Notes: generated from the sequence alone by a model not told the origin. A stretch of DNA of 22,580 nucleotides from JAJTFW01 sp031411335 (GCA_031411335.1 JANOAX010000098.1:1-22580); one strand, 5' to 3'. Shown: positions 1 to 8,125, counted from the stretch's first letter. Numbers and translations: made by a program.

Positions 1-1347
1 GGCATACAATACTTCTTTACTATGCTCTAATCTTCGAATTAAAAAAAGCTTACTGTGCATTTTCAATCCCGGCACACCGTAAATTACTTTGGCACCCTCT
101 TCATTCAAGCGATTGGTCCATTTAATATTATTCTCTTCATCAAAGCGCGCTTGCAACTCTACTACTACAGTCACTTGCTTCCCATTACGAATAGAATTAA
201 TCAAAGCATTCACCACATGGGAATCTTCGCTGAGTCGATACAATGTAATTTCAATACTAAGTACTTTCGGATCCATGGAAGCTTCGCGCAAAACATCGAT
301 GATGTGATGATAACTTTGATATGGAAATGAAAGCAAAATATCCTTCTCCTTAATTACTTTCAACACACTATGTTTAGGCAGTAATTCAGGATGAGAAAGC
401 GGCTGCACTTTCTTAGAAAACAACTCGGGTTTATTGAGCGATGGAAACTTAATAAAATCAACAAAATTATGATAACGTCCTGCTGGAATGGGTTGATCGC
501 CTTTACCAAACTTAATACGTTTCATTAAATAAGTAATTGCCGATTCTGGCATTTCCTCGTCGTAAATTAGTCGGACAGGTTGCCCTTTCTTCCTCCTCTT
601 AACACTCTCTGAAACTTTCTTAATTAAACTTTTTGTAACATCATTCTCTATATCCAATTCCGCATCGCGAGTTAGTTTGATGGTATAAGCACTGATGCGT
701 TCATACTCAAAACTAAAAAACAAATCATCCAAAGAATATCGAATAATATCATCAATCAATATAATGTATTTATTCTCTTTCGGAATTACAATAAATCGAG
801 GAAGAATATGCGTTGGAATTTCCACCAAGGCATATCGCTCTTTTCCATTTTTGTGATGCATGATCACTAAAAAATAAATACTACGATCACGGAGATAGGG
901 GAATTCGGTTACATTATCGAGCAAAATCGGAACCAATGTGGGTAGTACTTGCTCTCTAAAAAACTGTCGAGTGAATTCACTTTGATCGGGCTTTAATTGT
1001 TTTTCATTCACAATAAAGATTCCTGCCAGTTCCAATTCGCGTAACAAGTTTCCATAACTATTATCAAACTCTTCTTGTTGACGAATAATTATTTCTTGAA
1101 TTGAATCTAACAATGCAACTGGGTCTTCGCCCATAATTTGTGCACCTTGTTTTCCCAATCGTGCCATCCTTTTGATGGTAGCGATACGCACTCTAAAAAA
1201 CTCATCTCTATTATTAGAAACAATCCCCAAAAACTTCATGCGCTCCAACAAAGGAACGGAAGGGTCGTTCGCTTCCTGCAAAACGCGATCATTAAATGAC
1301 AACCAACTAATGTCGCGATTTACTAATAAAAAATGTTTACCTTTCAT
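1..1347 (-). CDS. ppk1: Polyphosphate kinase 1, partial (C-terminus beyond left edge)
   Basis: Polyphosphate kinase reversibly transfers the gamma-phosphate of ATP onto inorganic polyphosphate chains through an autophosphorylated histidine. The first 449 residues are visible; the well-studied E. coli enzyme has 688, so about a third is missing at the window edge. The N-terminal domain opens with ISWLSFNDRVLQEA and has NNRDEFFRVRIA near residue 50, both typical of PPK1. Near the edge are the ARFDEENNIKWTNRL stretch and PGLKMHSKLFLI, in which His431 matches the phospho-accepting histidine (His435 in E. coli). The second HKD-type motif would lie outside the window. The start is the ATG at 1345-1347, in phase with MKGKHFLL. 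The histone-H1-like gene ends 9 bases upstream on the same strand, so the two are very probably cotranscribed. Family assignment is firm; completeness cannot be judged. Confidence 0.96.
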   Translation of the reverse strand, partial: MKGKHFLLVNRDISWLSFNDRVLQEANDPSVPLLERMKFLGIVSNNRDEFFRVRIATIKRMARLGKQGAQIMGEDPVALLDSIQEIIIRQQEEFDNSYGNLLRELELAGIFIVNEKQLKPDQSEFTRQFFREQVLPTLVPILLDNVTEFPYLRDRSIYFLVIMHHKNGKERYALVEIPTHILPRFIVIPKENKYIILIDDIIRYSLDDLFFSFEYERISAYTIKLTRDAELDIENDVTKSLIKKVSESVKRRKKGQPVRLIYDEEMPESAITYLMKRIKFGKGDQPIPAGRYHNFVDFIKFPSLNKPELFSKKVQPLSHPELLPKHSVLKVIKEKDILLSFPYQSYHHIIDVLREASMDPKVLSIEITLYRLSEDSHVVNALINSIRNGKQVTVVVELQARFDEENNIKWTNRLNEEGAKVIYGVPGLKMHSKLFLIRRLEHSKEVLYA

Positions 1348-1356
1348 AAAGGAGAA

Positions 1357-1722
1357 TTACTTCTTACGTTTAGGCGCTGTAGGTAATTTAATATTTTTTC
1401 TTCTCACTACTTTTGAATTTGCAGCTACTTTATTTTTTTTAACCGCTTTCTTCGCTGCATTTTTTGGAGCTTTTTTAGGAGCTTTCTTTTTTGCTACTGA
1501 AGCTGTCGCTTTCTTTAAAATCTCAGCTTGCTTCTTTGCTAACTGAGTAGCTTTTGCCTCGGCTTGCTCAATTTTCTTAGACAATTTTTTTACTAAATCT
1601 TTTGAAGCCGCCTTAATTTGCTTTTCAATTTTTTGAGCAGCTTTACCATTTGTCTTCGACAATAAAGCAGTAATTTCTTGTATTAGTTGTGATTCAATTT
1701 GTTTTCTACTTAATTTTTCCAT
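1357..1722 (-). CDS. Lys/Ala-rich histone-H1-like protein
   Basis: This is a 121-residue, strongly basic protein. Roughly residues 1-70 (MEKLSRKQIESQLIQEI onward) are Glu/Lys/Gln/Ala-rich and look like an amphipathic helix or coiled coil. The rest is a low-complexity tail of Ala, Lys and Pro, with AKKKAPKKAPKNAAKKAVKK-type repeats ending in KRKK. This layout resembles eukaryotic histone H1 tails and bacterial H1-like proteins such as AlgP of Pseudomonas and Hc1 of Chlamydia, but composition bias makes homology uncertain. Such proteins usually bind DNA or other polyanions non-specifically. It lies 9 bases upstream of ppk1 on the same strand, behind its own candidate promoter, so it is the first gene of a probable two-gene unit with polyphosphate kinase. 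A role with polyphosphate granules or the nucleoid is inference. The opposite strand is open only because of the biased composition. Confidence 0.85.
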   Translation of the reverse strand: MEKLSRKQIESQLIQEITALLSKTNGKAAQKIEKQIKAASKDLVKKLSKKIEQAEAKATQLAKKQAEILKKATASVAKKKAPKKAPKNAAKKAVKKNKVAANSKVVRRKNIKLPTAPKRKK

Positions 1723-1782
1723 GATAGTAGGTCGTTTTAATATTATGTCAATATGAAGTAATTATTATTTCATACGAATTTG

Positions 1783-1810
1783 CAAAGGAAAGACTAATTC
1801 ATCAATCCAA
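1783..1810 (-). promoter_or_regulatory. Candidate Bacteroidota promoter for the H1-like gene and ppk1
   Basis: Read on the minus strand, a TTG (1808-1810) is followed by 17 bases and then TTCCTTTG (1790-1783), continuing GCA-like. This differs by one base from the Bacteroidota -7 box TAnnTTTG and has acceptable spacing to a -33 TTG. It lies between the sixA-like pseudogene and the H1-like gene, giving a leader of about 55 bases. It was assigned by pattern only. Confidence 0.4.
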
Positions 1811-1832
1811 TATAAAGTTAATGTTAAATAAA

Positions 1833-2324
1833 CTAAAATGATTTATTCCCTGAAAACTTCTTAATTACCTCCCCAGCACCTTCTGTCCATCTCTTAGAAA
1901 TCTCTTTATTCAAACGAATATGAACCACTGCTGATGTGGGTAAATTCACGCAAACATGCCCACATAAATAATTGATAAGATCAGTAAGTCCGGGATTATG
2001 CCCGAAAAGCATATAAGTCCCTTCTTTTATCATTGCCTCCTCTAGCACCAATAACAAACTCTGATACGTAGCATCATAAACAGCATTCTTCAATTCTATT
2101 TTCTGAGGAGAAAATCAAAATTTATTGTCAAAAATCAAAGCATTACTAAATGAACGAATGGCAGGACTACTCAAAATAAAATCTGGGTTCAATTTATTTG
2201 CAATACACCAATCAGCTGAAAGTGACGCATCGGAATATCCTCTCTCGAAAAGATGACGTTCTATATCTCTTGAGATATACTCCTCATGCAAGGATTTAGC
2301 ATGTCGAACAATAATTAAATCCAT
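1833..2324 (-). pseudogene. sixA: SixA-like phosphohistidine phosphatase with an in-frame TGA
   Basis: This is a histidine-phosphatase-superfamily gene of the SixA branch, which in E. coli removes phosphate from phosphohistidine proteins. The start is the ATG at 2324 (MDLIIVRHAKS, with the catalytic R7-H8 motif). FERG and PDFILSSPAIRS follow, and then codon 70 is TGA (2117-2115). The same frame continues without a shift through FSPQKIELKNAVYD, MLFGHNPGL (second conserved His) and NLPTSAVVHIRL to a TAG at 1833. The whole reading frame of about 163 codons matches the 161 residues of E. coli SixA. By recalled family pattern the TGA falls where a glycine is usual (as in ELGYP), so one GGA-to-TGA change would explain it. 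The downstream half has no good start codon of its own. It is either a fresh nonsense mutation, a sequencing error, or a read-through gene. It lies 15 bases after the nuclease gene and is probably cotranscribed with it. Confidence 0.85.
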
Positions 2325-2339
2325 CAACAACAACTTATT

Positions 2340-3389
2340 TTACTTACTTTTTAACAACACTAAATACGTTGGAAAATGGTCCGAATATCCTCCCAAATAA
2401 ACTGAAAAATCATAAGTACGTTTCGGATAGCCTTTATACCTACCGGAATCTTGAATCATAAATTCCTTCTTATAAATTAACGCTTTATGCAAGAAAAAAC
2501 CAGTTTGACTTTTTGGAAGAAATGCCTCTGAAACGATAATTTGATCGAACAAATTCCATGCATCATTATACGCCAAGGTTCCTATTCCTTCTTTGTAATA
2601 ACTCACCCAAGGATTATACAATTCACTTTGTTTAATTTTTTCTTTTTCACCACTCGACTTCAACACCTTTGCAACCGACGGACTCACGGGATCATCATTC
2701 AAATCGCCCATTAAAATTACTTTAGCATTGGGATTATCTTTCATGATGGAATCGATACAAGTTTTAGCTACTTGAGCAGCCATAGCTCTTCCAGGAGCAG
2801 AAGCTTCTTCGCCCCCTCTTCGGGAAGGCCAGTGATTCACAAAAAAATGCATCGGCTCTCCATTATACATTCCATAAACATATAATACATCTCTAGTATG
2901 TCGAGGAGTTCCATCGCTATTCTTCAACGGAACGTTAAGACTCTGAGAGTAAATGACTTTTAGATACTTTGGATTATACAAGAGAGCTACATCAATCCCA
3001 CGCTCATCGGGACTATTGTAGTGAACAATTTGATAGTGACGAGGTTTAAGCTTCGGCTGATTCGCTAAATCCTTCAGTACCGATTCATTCTCAATCTCAG
3101 CAACGCCAAAAACAGAGAGACCATCAGGCGTAAAATCAGTTCCGATATCACTTAACACTTGCTCCAATTTGCTTAATTTATCTTTATAAACTACTGGAGT
3201 ATATAGATTAGATCCGTTGGGCGTAAATTCCTCATCGTTAACATCAGGTTGATTTATCGTATCAAACAGATTTTCAAGATTATAGAAGCCAACAACAGAC
3301 ACAGAATATTGCTTATCCTGAGCATTTGCGGAAGATCCAACTGCCAAAAGCAGCCAAATAGAGAGGGAGATAAAGGCGAGTTTTTTCAT
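2340..3389 (-). CDS. Secreted endonuclease/exonuclease/phosphatase (EEP) family protein
   Basis: This 349-residue secreted hydrolase has the DNase-I-like EEP fold; the family cleaves phosphodiester or phosphomonoester bonds in nucleic acids, nucleotides or phosphoinositides using a divalent metal. A signal peptide (MKKLAFISLSIWLLLAVGSS) probably ends after ANA, before Gln24. The catalytic set looks complete: Asn37 and Glu39 in FYNLENLFD, a Glu in VAEIENES, RGIDVALLY, the His of NHWPSRRGGEEAS, GDLNDDP around residues 228-233, and the final SDH at 336-338. The ATG at 3389 was preferred over an upstream GTG in the same frame because it places the signal peptide correctly. It is divergent from the TonB receptor and DUF5689 lipoprotein. 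Related secreted nucleases often carry or accompany OB-fold modules, so a shared role in degrading nucleic acid is plausible. The exact substrate is unknown. Confidence 0.9.
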   Translation of the reverse strand: MKKLAFISLSIWLLLAVGSSANAQDKQYSVSVVGFYNLENLFDTINQPDVNDEEFTPNGSNLYTPVVYKDKLSKLEQVLSDIGTDFTPDGLSVFGVAEIENESVLKDLANQPKLKPRHYQIVHYNSPDERGIDVALLYNPKYLKVIYSQSLNVPLKNSDGTPRHTRDVLYVYGMYNGEPMHFFVNHWPSRRGGEEASAPGRAMAAQVAKTCIDSIMKDNPNAKVILMGDLNDDPVSPSVAKVLKSSGEKEKIKQSELYNPWVSYYKEGIGTLAYNDAWNLFDQIIVSEAFLPKSQTGFFLHKALIYKKEFMIQDSGRYKGYPKRTYDFSVYLGGYSDHFPTYLVLLKSK

Positions 3390-3400
3390 TTTACAGATCA

Positions 3401-3408
3401 CAAAACTA
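3401..3408 (-). promoter_or_regulatory. Possible -7 box for the EEP nuclease gene
   Basis: On the minus strand this reads TAGTTTTG, an exact match to TAnnTTTG. It sits only 12 bases before the chosen ATG, so the transcript would be nearly leaderless. No convincing -33 TTTG was found, and in AT-rich DNA the match could be chance. Confidence 0.25.
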
Positions 3409-3501
3409 AGAAATGCAGGTATGAAATGACTATTCTTGAAAATTTAATAACAAAATAAAAGGTTGAACCATTAATTTAACAAATCTCACGATAGTATTAA
3501 G

Positions 3502-3509
3502 TACTTTTG
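3502..3509 (+). promoter_or_regulatory. -7 promoter box (TACTTTTG) of the receptor operon
   Basis: TACTTTTG is a perfect TAnnTTTG box, followed by CCCTCCC-type pyrimidines and located 31 bases before the receptor ATG. The same octamer, followed by a similar GC(A)CCCTC stretch, precedes purH at 14465, which supports it as a real promoter. A -33 TTTG at the usual distance is not evident. Confidence 0.5.
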
Positions 3510-3539
3510 CCCTCCCTAATTATCTAGAATACAAATTAT

Positions 3540-6311
3540 ATGCGCATTCCTCTACTCATACTAAGTTTCTTCTTTTTACTTTCTTCCTCGGCCTTCTCGC
3601 AGAATGGTATGGTGAAAGGGATCTTACAGGATAATGATACTCGATCTCCATTGATGGATGCTCAAGTTTCACTAATCGGTACTACCACACTAACTACACA
3701 AACTTCTTCGATAGGAGCTTTTGAATTCAAGAATGTGCCTTTTGGAAAATATACTTTGGAGGTTACTTCGGAAGGTTATGATAAAACAGTTAAAGAAGTT
3801 GAAGTTAATTCTACTTCTTTAGACTTAGGTCCTCTCTCTGCTATTCACGCTGAAAATTCACAAACTAACTCTCAAGACTTACCTACCATTACGCTTAGTG
3901 ATAGTGATACTCGTGAAGGTTCTTCACCGAGTGTAGCTGGTGTTTTATCAGCAAGCCGCGATCCTTTTGCAAGTGCAGCCGCATTTAATTTTAGTGCGGG
4001 TCGATTTAGAAATCGTGGATATGATAATGAAAACTTAACATTGATGAATGGAATTCCTGCTGAAGATCTTTCAAGCAGCCGAACTTTATTTGGATCATGG
4101 GCTGGATTGAACGATGTAACACGTAGTCGTGAATCTACATTTGGATTAAATCCTTCTAATTACACTTATGGAAGTTTAGATGGATCCTTCAGCATTGATT
4201 CACGTGCATCAAAACAACGTAAACAATTTTCATTGAGTTATGCGAATTCAAATCGTACTTACAATAATCGATTGATGGCTTCTTATGGTACTGGATTATT
4301 AGCGGGAGGATGGGCATTTGCTGCTTCTATGTCTCGTCGTTGGGGTGAAGAGAATTATGTTCCAGGAACTTTTACAGATGGATGGTCTTGGTATGGTTCG
4401 ATTGAAAAACGTTTTGGAAATAATCATTCATTAAGCTTAACACATCTTGGTGCAAACACATTGAATGGTCGCGCTAATCCTGCTATTCAAGAAGCTTACG
4501 ATTTAGCGGGATCTAATTATTACAATCCTAACTGGGGATATCAGAATGGAAAAGTGCGTAATGCACGTCACGCGCGTCAACAACAACCATTGACTATTTT
4601 GAGTCATGAATGGAAAATAAATCCGAAATCGGAACTAGAAACATCGATCGGTTATCAATATGGAATGACAAGCTTAAGTGGATTCGATTGGTTTAATGCT
4701 ACAGATCCTCGTCCTGATTATTACCGTCGTTTACCCAGTTACATTACGGATCCTGATTTGAAAGCGCAAGCTACTTATTTATGGCAGACCGATGAAAACT
4801 ATCGTCAGGTAGATTGGGAAAGTATTTACAATACAAATCAAAATTCAAACGAAACGGTTTTTGATGCAAATGGAATTACGGGAAACAATATATCGGGTAA
4901 GCGTTCACGTTATATCATTGAAGAGCGCGTAACTGAAAATAAGCGTCTCACCTTTGCGATGAACTACAATCAAGTAATCAGCGATCATGTTGTTTTGAGT
5001 GCTGGAATATTGGCTCAAAGTCAAAAATCAGAAAACTACAAACGTGTTGGTGATCTTTTGGGTGGAGAATTTTATGTTGACTTAAATCAATGGGCAGAGC
5101 AAGATTTTCCGGATTCGAGCGAAGCACTTCAAAACAATTTAGAAACACCAAATCGTATTTTACATGAGGGAGATAAATTTGGATATTACTATGTTTCTAC
5201 TGTAAACAAAAACATGGGTTGGGCACAAGCTCAGTTCAAATTTAACCGAGTTGATTTCTTTGCTGCATTCCATGTAGCCTCCACGGAGTTTTACAGAACA
5301 GGTAAATACAGAAACGGAATCTTTGCGAATAGTTCATTCGGCGATTCAAAGAAAGAAAACTTCAGTACGTATGGTGCGAAAGGTGGTGTAACATATAAAC
5401 TGAATGGAAGAAATTATTTCTTCTTGAACGGTGCGTATGAAACACGTGCTCCACTATTTGAAAACGTTTATGTTTCGCCACGAACACGAAATGATGCAAT
5501 TGCGAATTTAGAAGAAGAAAAAATTACTTCTGTTGAGGGAGGATATATTTTAAGAGCGCCTAAAGTAAAAATCAGAGCTACGCTTTATTACACTCAAATG
5601 AACGATGGTTATAATGCTGTAAACTTTTGGCATGACGACTTTAGAACTTTTGTAAATTACACCTTGAGTAATATTGATCGACGTCATACTGGATTAGAGT
5701 TTGGAACTGAAGTGACATTAGGTCAAGGTTGGAGCACCAATGTTGCAGCTGCCATTGGAGAGTATTTTTATACTGACCGAATGAAGGCTACCATCACACA
5801 GGATAACAACGCTACCGTTTTAGCAGTAGATGAAACCATCTATTCTAAAAATTTCTTCTTTGCGAACGGTCCTCAACATGCTGGCATGGTAGGGATCACT
5901 TATCGTTCAAAGAAATTCTGGACTGCGATTTTATCAGCCAATTATTTCGGAAACAACTATACCGATTTCAATCCAGCTCGTAGAACAGTGAGCGGAGTTG
6001 AATTATTGGCAGATGGTACTTTGCGTGAAGACATCATCGATCAACAAAAGTCAGACGGACAATTCACACTTGATTTCTTCGGAACCAAGTCATGGAGAGT
6101 AAGTGATATCTTCAAAGGCTTCAAGAGAAACGCATTCTTATTATTCAATATCGGAGTATCTAATATTCTCGACAATCAAGATATTGTTCAAACAGGATTT
6201 GAGCAATTACGTTTTGATTATGCTGAGAAAAATCCAAATAAATTCCCTCCTCGTTATTACTATGGTATTGGTCGCAATTATTTTGCTTCTGTTATTGTTA
6301 GATTTAATTAA
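3540..6311 (+). CDS. TonB-dependent outer-membrane receptor with carboxypeptidase-regulatory-like domain
   Basis: This 923-residue outer-membrane transporter precursor is expected to import a ligand into the periplasm using energy from TonB-ExbBD. The signal peptide MRIPLLILSFFFLLSSSAFS is followed by Gln21. A CarboxypepD_reg-like beta-sandwich spans roughly residues 22-95 (GMVKGILQDNDTRSPLMDAQ...SLIGT...PFGKYTLEV). A plug domain follows, around 110-230 (RFRNRGYDNENLTLMNGIP), and then a long beta-barrel rich in aromatic and Asn/Gly turns, ending in SVIVRFN. This is a normal size for the class. No SusD partner follows; instead a DUF5689-type lipoprotein starts 20 bases downstream, so it belongs to the receptors paired with other surface lipoproteins. 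Substrate is not readable from sequence; the divergent EEP nuclease suggests products of nucleic acid or phosphoester breakdown. Confidence 0.93.
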   Translation: MRIPLLILSFFFLLSSSAFSQNGMVKGILQDNDTRSPLMDAQVSLIGTTTLTTQTSSIGAFEFKNVPFGKYTLEVTSEGYDKTVKEVEVNSTSLDLGPLSAIHAENSQTNSQDLPTITLSDSDTREGSSPSVAGVLSASRDPFASAAAFNFSAGRFRNRGYDNENLTLMNGIPAEDLSSSRTLFGSWAGLNDVTRSRESTFGLNPSNYTYGSLDGSFSIDSRASKQRKQFSLSYANSNRTYNNRLMASYGTGLLAGGWAFAASMSRRWGEENYVPGTFTDGWSWYGSIEKRFGNNHSLSLTHLGANTLNGRANPAIQEAYDLAGSNYYNPNWGYQNGKVRNARHARQQQPLTILSHEWKINPKSELETSIGYQYGMTSLSGFDWFNATDPRPDYYRRLPSYITDPDLKAQATYLWQTDENYRQVDWESIYNTNQNSNETVFDANGITGNNISGKRSRYIIEERVTENKRLTFAMNYNQVISDHVVLSAGILAQSQKSENYKRVGDLLGGEFYVDLNQWAEQDFPDSSEALQNNLETPNRILHEGDKFGYYYVSTVNKNMGWAQAQFKFNRVDFFAAFHVASTEFYRTGKYRNGIFANSSFGDSKKENFSTYGAKGGVTYKLNGRNYFFLNGAYETRAPLFENVYVSPRTRNDAIANLEEEKITSVEGGYILRAPKVKIRATLYYTQMNDGYNAVNFWHDDFRTFVNYTLSNIDRRHTGLEFGTEVTLGQGWSTNVAAAIGEYFYTDRMKATITQDNNATVLAVDETIYSKNFFFANGPQHAGMVGITYRSKKFWTAILSANYFGNNYTDFNPARRTVSGVELLADGTLREDIIDQQKSDGQFTLDFFGTKSWRVSDIFKGFKRNAFLLFNIGVSNILDNQDIVQTGFEQLRFDYAEKNPNKFPPRYYYGIGRNYFASVIVRFN

Positions 6312-6331
6312 TTTAAAAACACCTACTACAA

Positions 6332-7825
6332 ATGAATAATCTCCTCCACACCTCCAAAAAATTACTAGTTCTTGCTTTATTAGCAATGATTAGCATCAAT
6401 TTCGTGTCTTGCCGCAAAGACGATTTCGATGAGCCACCTTTAAATGGTGCTGATCCAAATTTAAATGTGAACATGACCATTGATTCACTGAAGAAAATTT
6501 ATCGTGACAGTATCATTGTCTTCAATAAAGTAATTACCATCAATAACGATTGGATCATTTCAGGAGTTGTTACTGCTGATGATAAGTCAGGAAATTTTTA
6601 CAAGACCATGGTGATCGAAGATGCTACGGCAGGAATCGCCATTCGTTTGGATCAAACTGAATTTCATACAAAGTATCCTGTTGGCCGTCGTGTATTCATT
6701 AAGTTGAAAGGAATGGTGATGGGTGATTATGGAAATTTAATTCAACTGGGTGGATATGTTGACAACACAGGAACCTTTCCTGAAGCAGCTCCTATTCCGT
6801 TGAGCTTAGTCGATAATCACATTATTGGTGGAGTTTATAACTTAAATCCACAGCCTGCAAAAGTGACCATCCTTGACTTATCAAATACAGACAAATGGCA
6901 AAATCGTTTTGTAGAAATTCAAAATTGTGAATTTTCTCCAGCTGATACGAATCAACCTTATGCGGATGCTGTTTTATTTCAGTCAGTAAATAGAATCGTG
7001 AATGATTGCAATGGAGGTTCCGTAATTGTTCGTACAAGTGGATACTGCAACTTCGCAACCAAAAAGACACCAACTGGAAAAGGAACGTTGAAAGGAATTT
7101 TCTCCATCTTCAGTACCGACAAACAAATGATCGTACGCGATGAGTTTGATGCAAAAATGGATAGCTTACGTTGTAACGGTGCGGGCGGACCTGCATCACT
7201 CATCAACATTAGCGATGTAAGAAATCTTTTCACTGGAAGCACTACTGCAGTGAATAGCAATGTCTACATTTTAGGTGTTGTAACGAGTGATAGAAACACA
7301 TCCAACTTAAACTCGAAGAATTTATTTATTCAAGATGCAACTGGTGGAATTTGCGTTCGTTTTGCAGCGAATCACACCTTCAATATTGGCGATTCATTGT
7401 CGATCAATATCGCAGGACAAAGTTTGGGAGAGTTTAGTGGCTTATTGCAATTAGGTACTTCTACTCCGAACGTTCCACTTGCTAATGGAGTTGTATTAGC
7501 TACTGGAAAATCAGTGACGCCACAAGTGGTTACCGTTGCTCAAATATTAGCAAACATGGCTGGAACCGATTCGTGGGAAAGTTCTTTATTGAAAATTACT
7601 AACGCAACCATTAGCGGTGGAGCTACTTTTGCTGGGTCTATACAAATTAATGATGCTTCTGGAGTGATGACGATGTATACTGCTTCTGCAGCTACTTTTT
7701 CAGGAACAGCAGTTCCGTCTGGTACGGTTAGCATCACTGGAATCTTAAGTGACTTTACAGGGACTGTTACTCCGCCCAATACAAATGCACAATTGCTTAT
7801 TAGAGGTGTGTCGGATGTTCAATAA
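6332..7825 (+). CDS. Surface lipoprotein with two DUF5689/OB-fold-like halves
   Basis: This 497-residue lipoprotein has a lipobox NFVSC with Cys27 as lipid anchor. The following RKDDFDE fits the Bacteroidota lipoprotein export signal (C-x-K-D/E-D/E), so display on the cell surface is likely. Two regions share a pattern: about residues 73-135 (WIISGVVTADDKSGNFYKT, then IEDATAGIAIRL and GRRVFIKLKG) and about 305-385 (VYILGVVTSDRNTS, then IQDATGGICVRF and GDSLSINIAG). The alternation of strands with a central (I/L)xDATxGI motif is characteristic of DUF5689 and resembles the OB-fold modules of secreted nucleases (YhcR/ExeM type). The C-terminal ~100 residues look like a further beta domain ending RGVSDVQ. 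It starts 20 bases after the receptor stop and is followed by a terminator, so the two form one operon. Binding of nucleic acid or a polyanion is inferred, not shown. Confidence 0.85.
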   Translation: MNNLLHTSKKLLVLALLAMISINFVSCRKDDFDEPPLNGADPNLNVNMTIDSLKKIYRDSIIVFNKVITINNDWIISGVVTADDKSGNFYKTMVIEDATAGIAIRLDQTEFHTKYPVGRRVFIKLKGMVMGDYGNLIQLGGYVDNTGTFPEAAPIPLSLVDNHIIGGVYNLNPQPAKVTILDLSNTDKWQNRFVEIQNCEFSPADTNQPYADAVLFQSVNRIVNDCNGGSVIVRTSGYCNFATKKTPTGKGTLKGIFSIFSTDKQMIVRDEFDAKMDSLRCNGAGGPASLINISDVRNLFTGSTTAVNSNVYILGVVTSDRNTSNLNSKNLFIQDATGGICVRFAANHTFNIGDSLSINIAGQSLGEFSGLLQLGTSTPNVPLANGVVLATGKSVTPQVVTVAQILANMAGTDSWESSLLKITNATISGGATFAGSIQINDASGVMTMYTASAATFSGTAVPSGTVSITGILSDFTGTVTPPNTNAQLLIRGVSDVQ

Positions 7826-7847
7826 GTAAATAAAAAAATTGTAGTAG

Positions 7848-7880
7848 AAAGAGCTGATCAGTGATGGTCAGCTCTTTTTG
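7848..7880 (+). terminator. Rho-independent terminator of the receptor-lipoprotein operon
   Basis: AAAGAGCTGA (7848-7857) pairs perfectly with TCAGCTCTTT (7868-7877). The stem extends inward with CA/TG pairs around a GTGA loop and ends in a T tract. It lies 23 bases after the lipoprotein stop. The A-run on the left arm means it could also stop transcripts from the other side. Confidence 0.85.
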
Positions 7881-7970
7881 TTTTAAATTAATTTAAGAGT
7901 TGAATTCGTTAAACTAGAAAAATCTTTTTTTGTGATTTAAATTTCTACTTCAATTATAGCGGGATTTTTT

Positions 7971-8010
7971 AACACTAGAGGCACTAGAGGTCACTTGAGG
8001 TCACAAGAGA
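7971..8010 (-). repeat. Degenerate ~10-bp repeat array, inverted copy
   Basis: Four CACTAGAGG-like units begin at 7973, 7982, 7992 and 8002 (CACTAGAGG, CACTAGAGGT, CACTTGAGGT, CACAAGAGAG). Its start is nearly the reverse complement of the array ending at 8272: AACACTAGAGGCACTA matches exactly and the match continues with few differences. The two could therefore pair across about 220 bases. Confidence 0.8.
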
Positions 8011-8068
8011 GCTCAAAAGATAATTTGATTTATAAAAAACAATCTAAATACATTTGAGATATTCTTTT

Positions 8069-8125
8069 GTGTTCTCTTGTGTTCTATAGTGTTCTCTAAT
8101 GTTGAATTTAGACAATCTCAAACTA
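8069..8125 (+). repeat. Degenerate 10-bp repeat array with conserved tail, copy A
   Basis: Units GTGTTCTCTT, GTGTTCTATA, GTGTTCTCTA and ATGTTGAATT follow each other at exactly 10-bp steps (8069, 8079, 8089, 8099). They are followed by the tail GACAATCTCAAACTA (8111-8125), which recurs at 8280-8294. Confidence 0.8.

Noticed and set aside
1172..1546. A 124-codon plus-strand frame opposite ppk1 and the H1-like gene
   Set aside because: Its Phe/Ala-rich end is just the complement of the Lys/Ala codons of the H1-like protein.
2098..2117. Selenocysteine insertion at the sixA TGA, prompted by the small hairpin next to it
   Set aside because: The position corresponds to a Gly in the family, not a Cys, and the hairpin is a weak A/T stem overlapping the codon, unlike a bacterial SECIS.
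1833..2333. Reassigned TGA (glycine code) for the whole genome
   Set aside because: mreC, rodA and the propeller gene end properly at TGA, with neighbours starting at or just after it.
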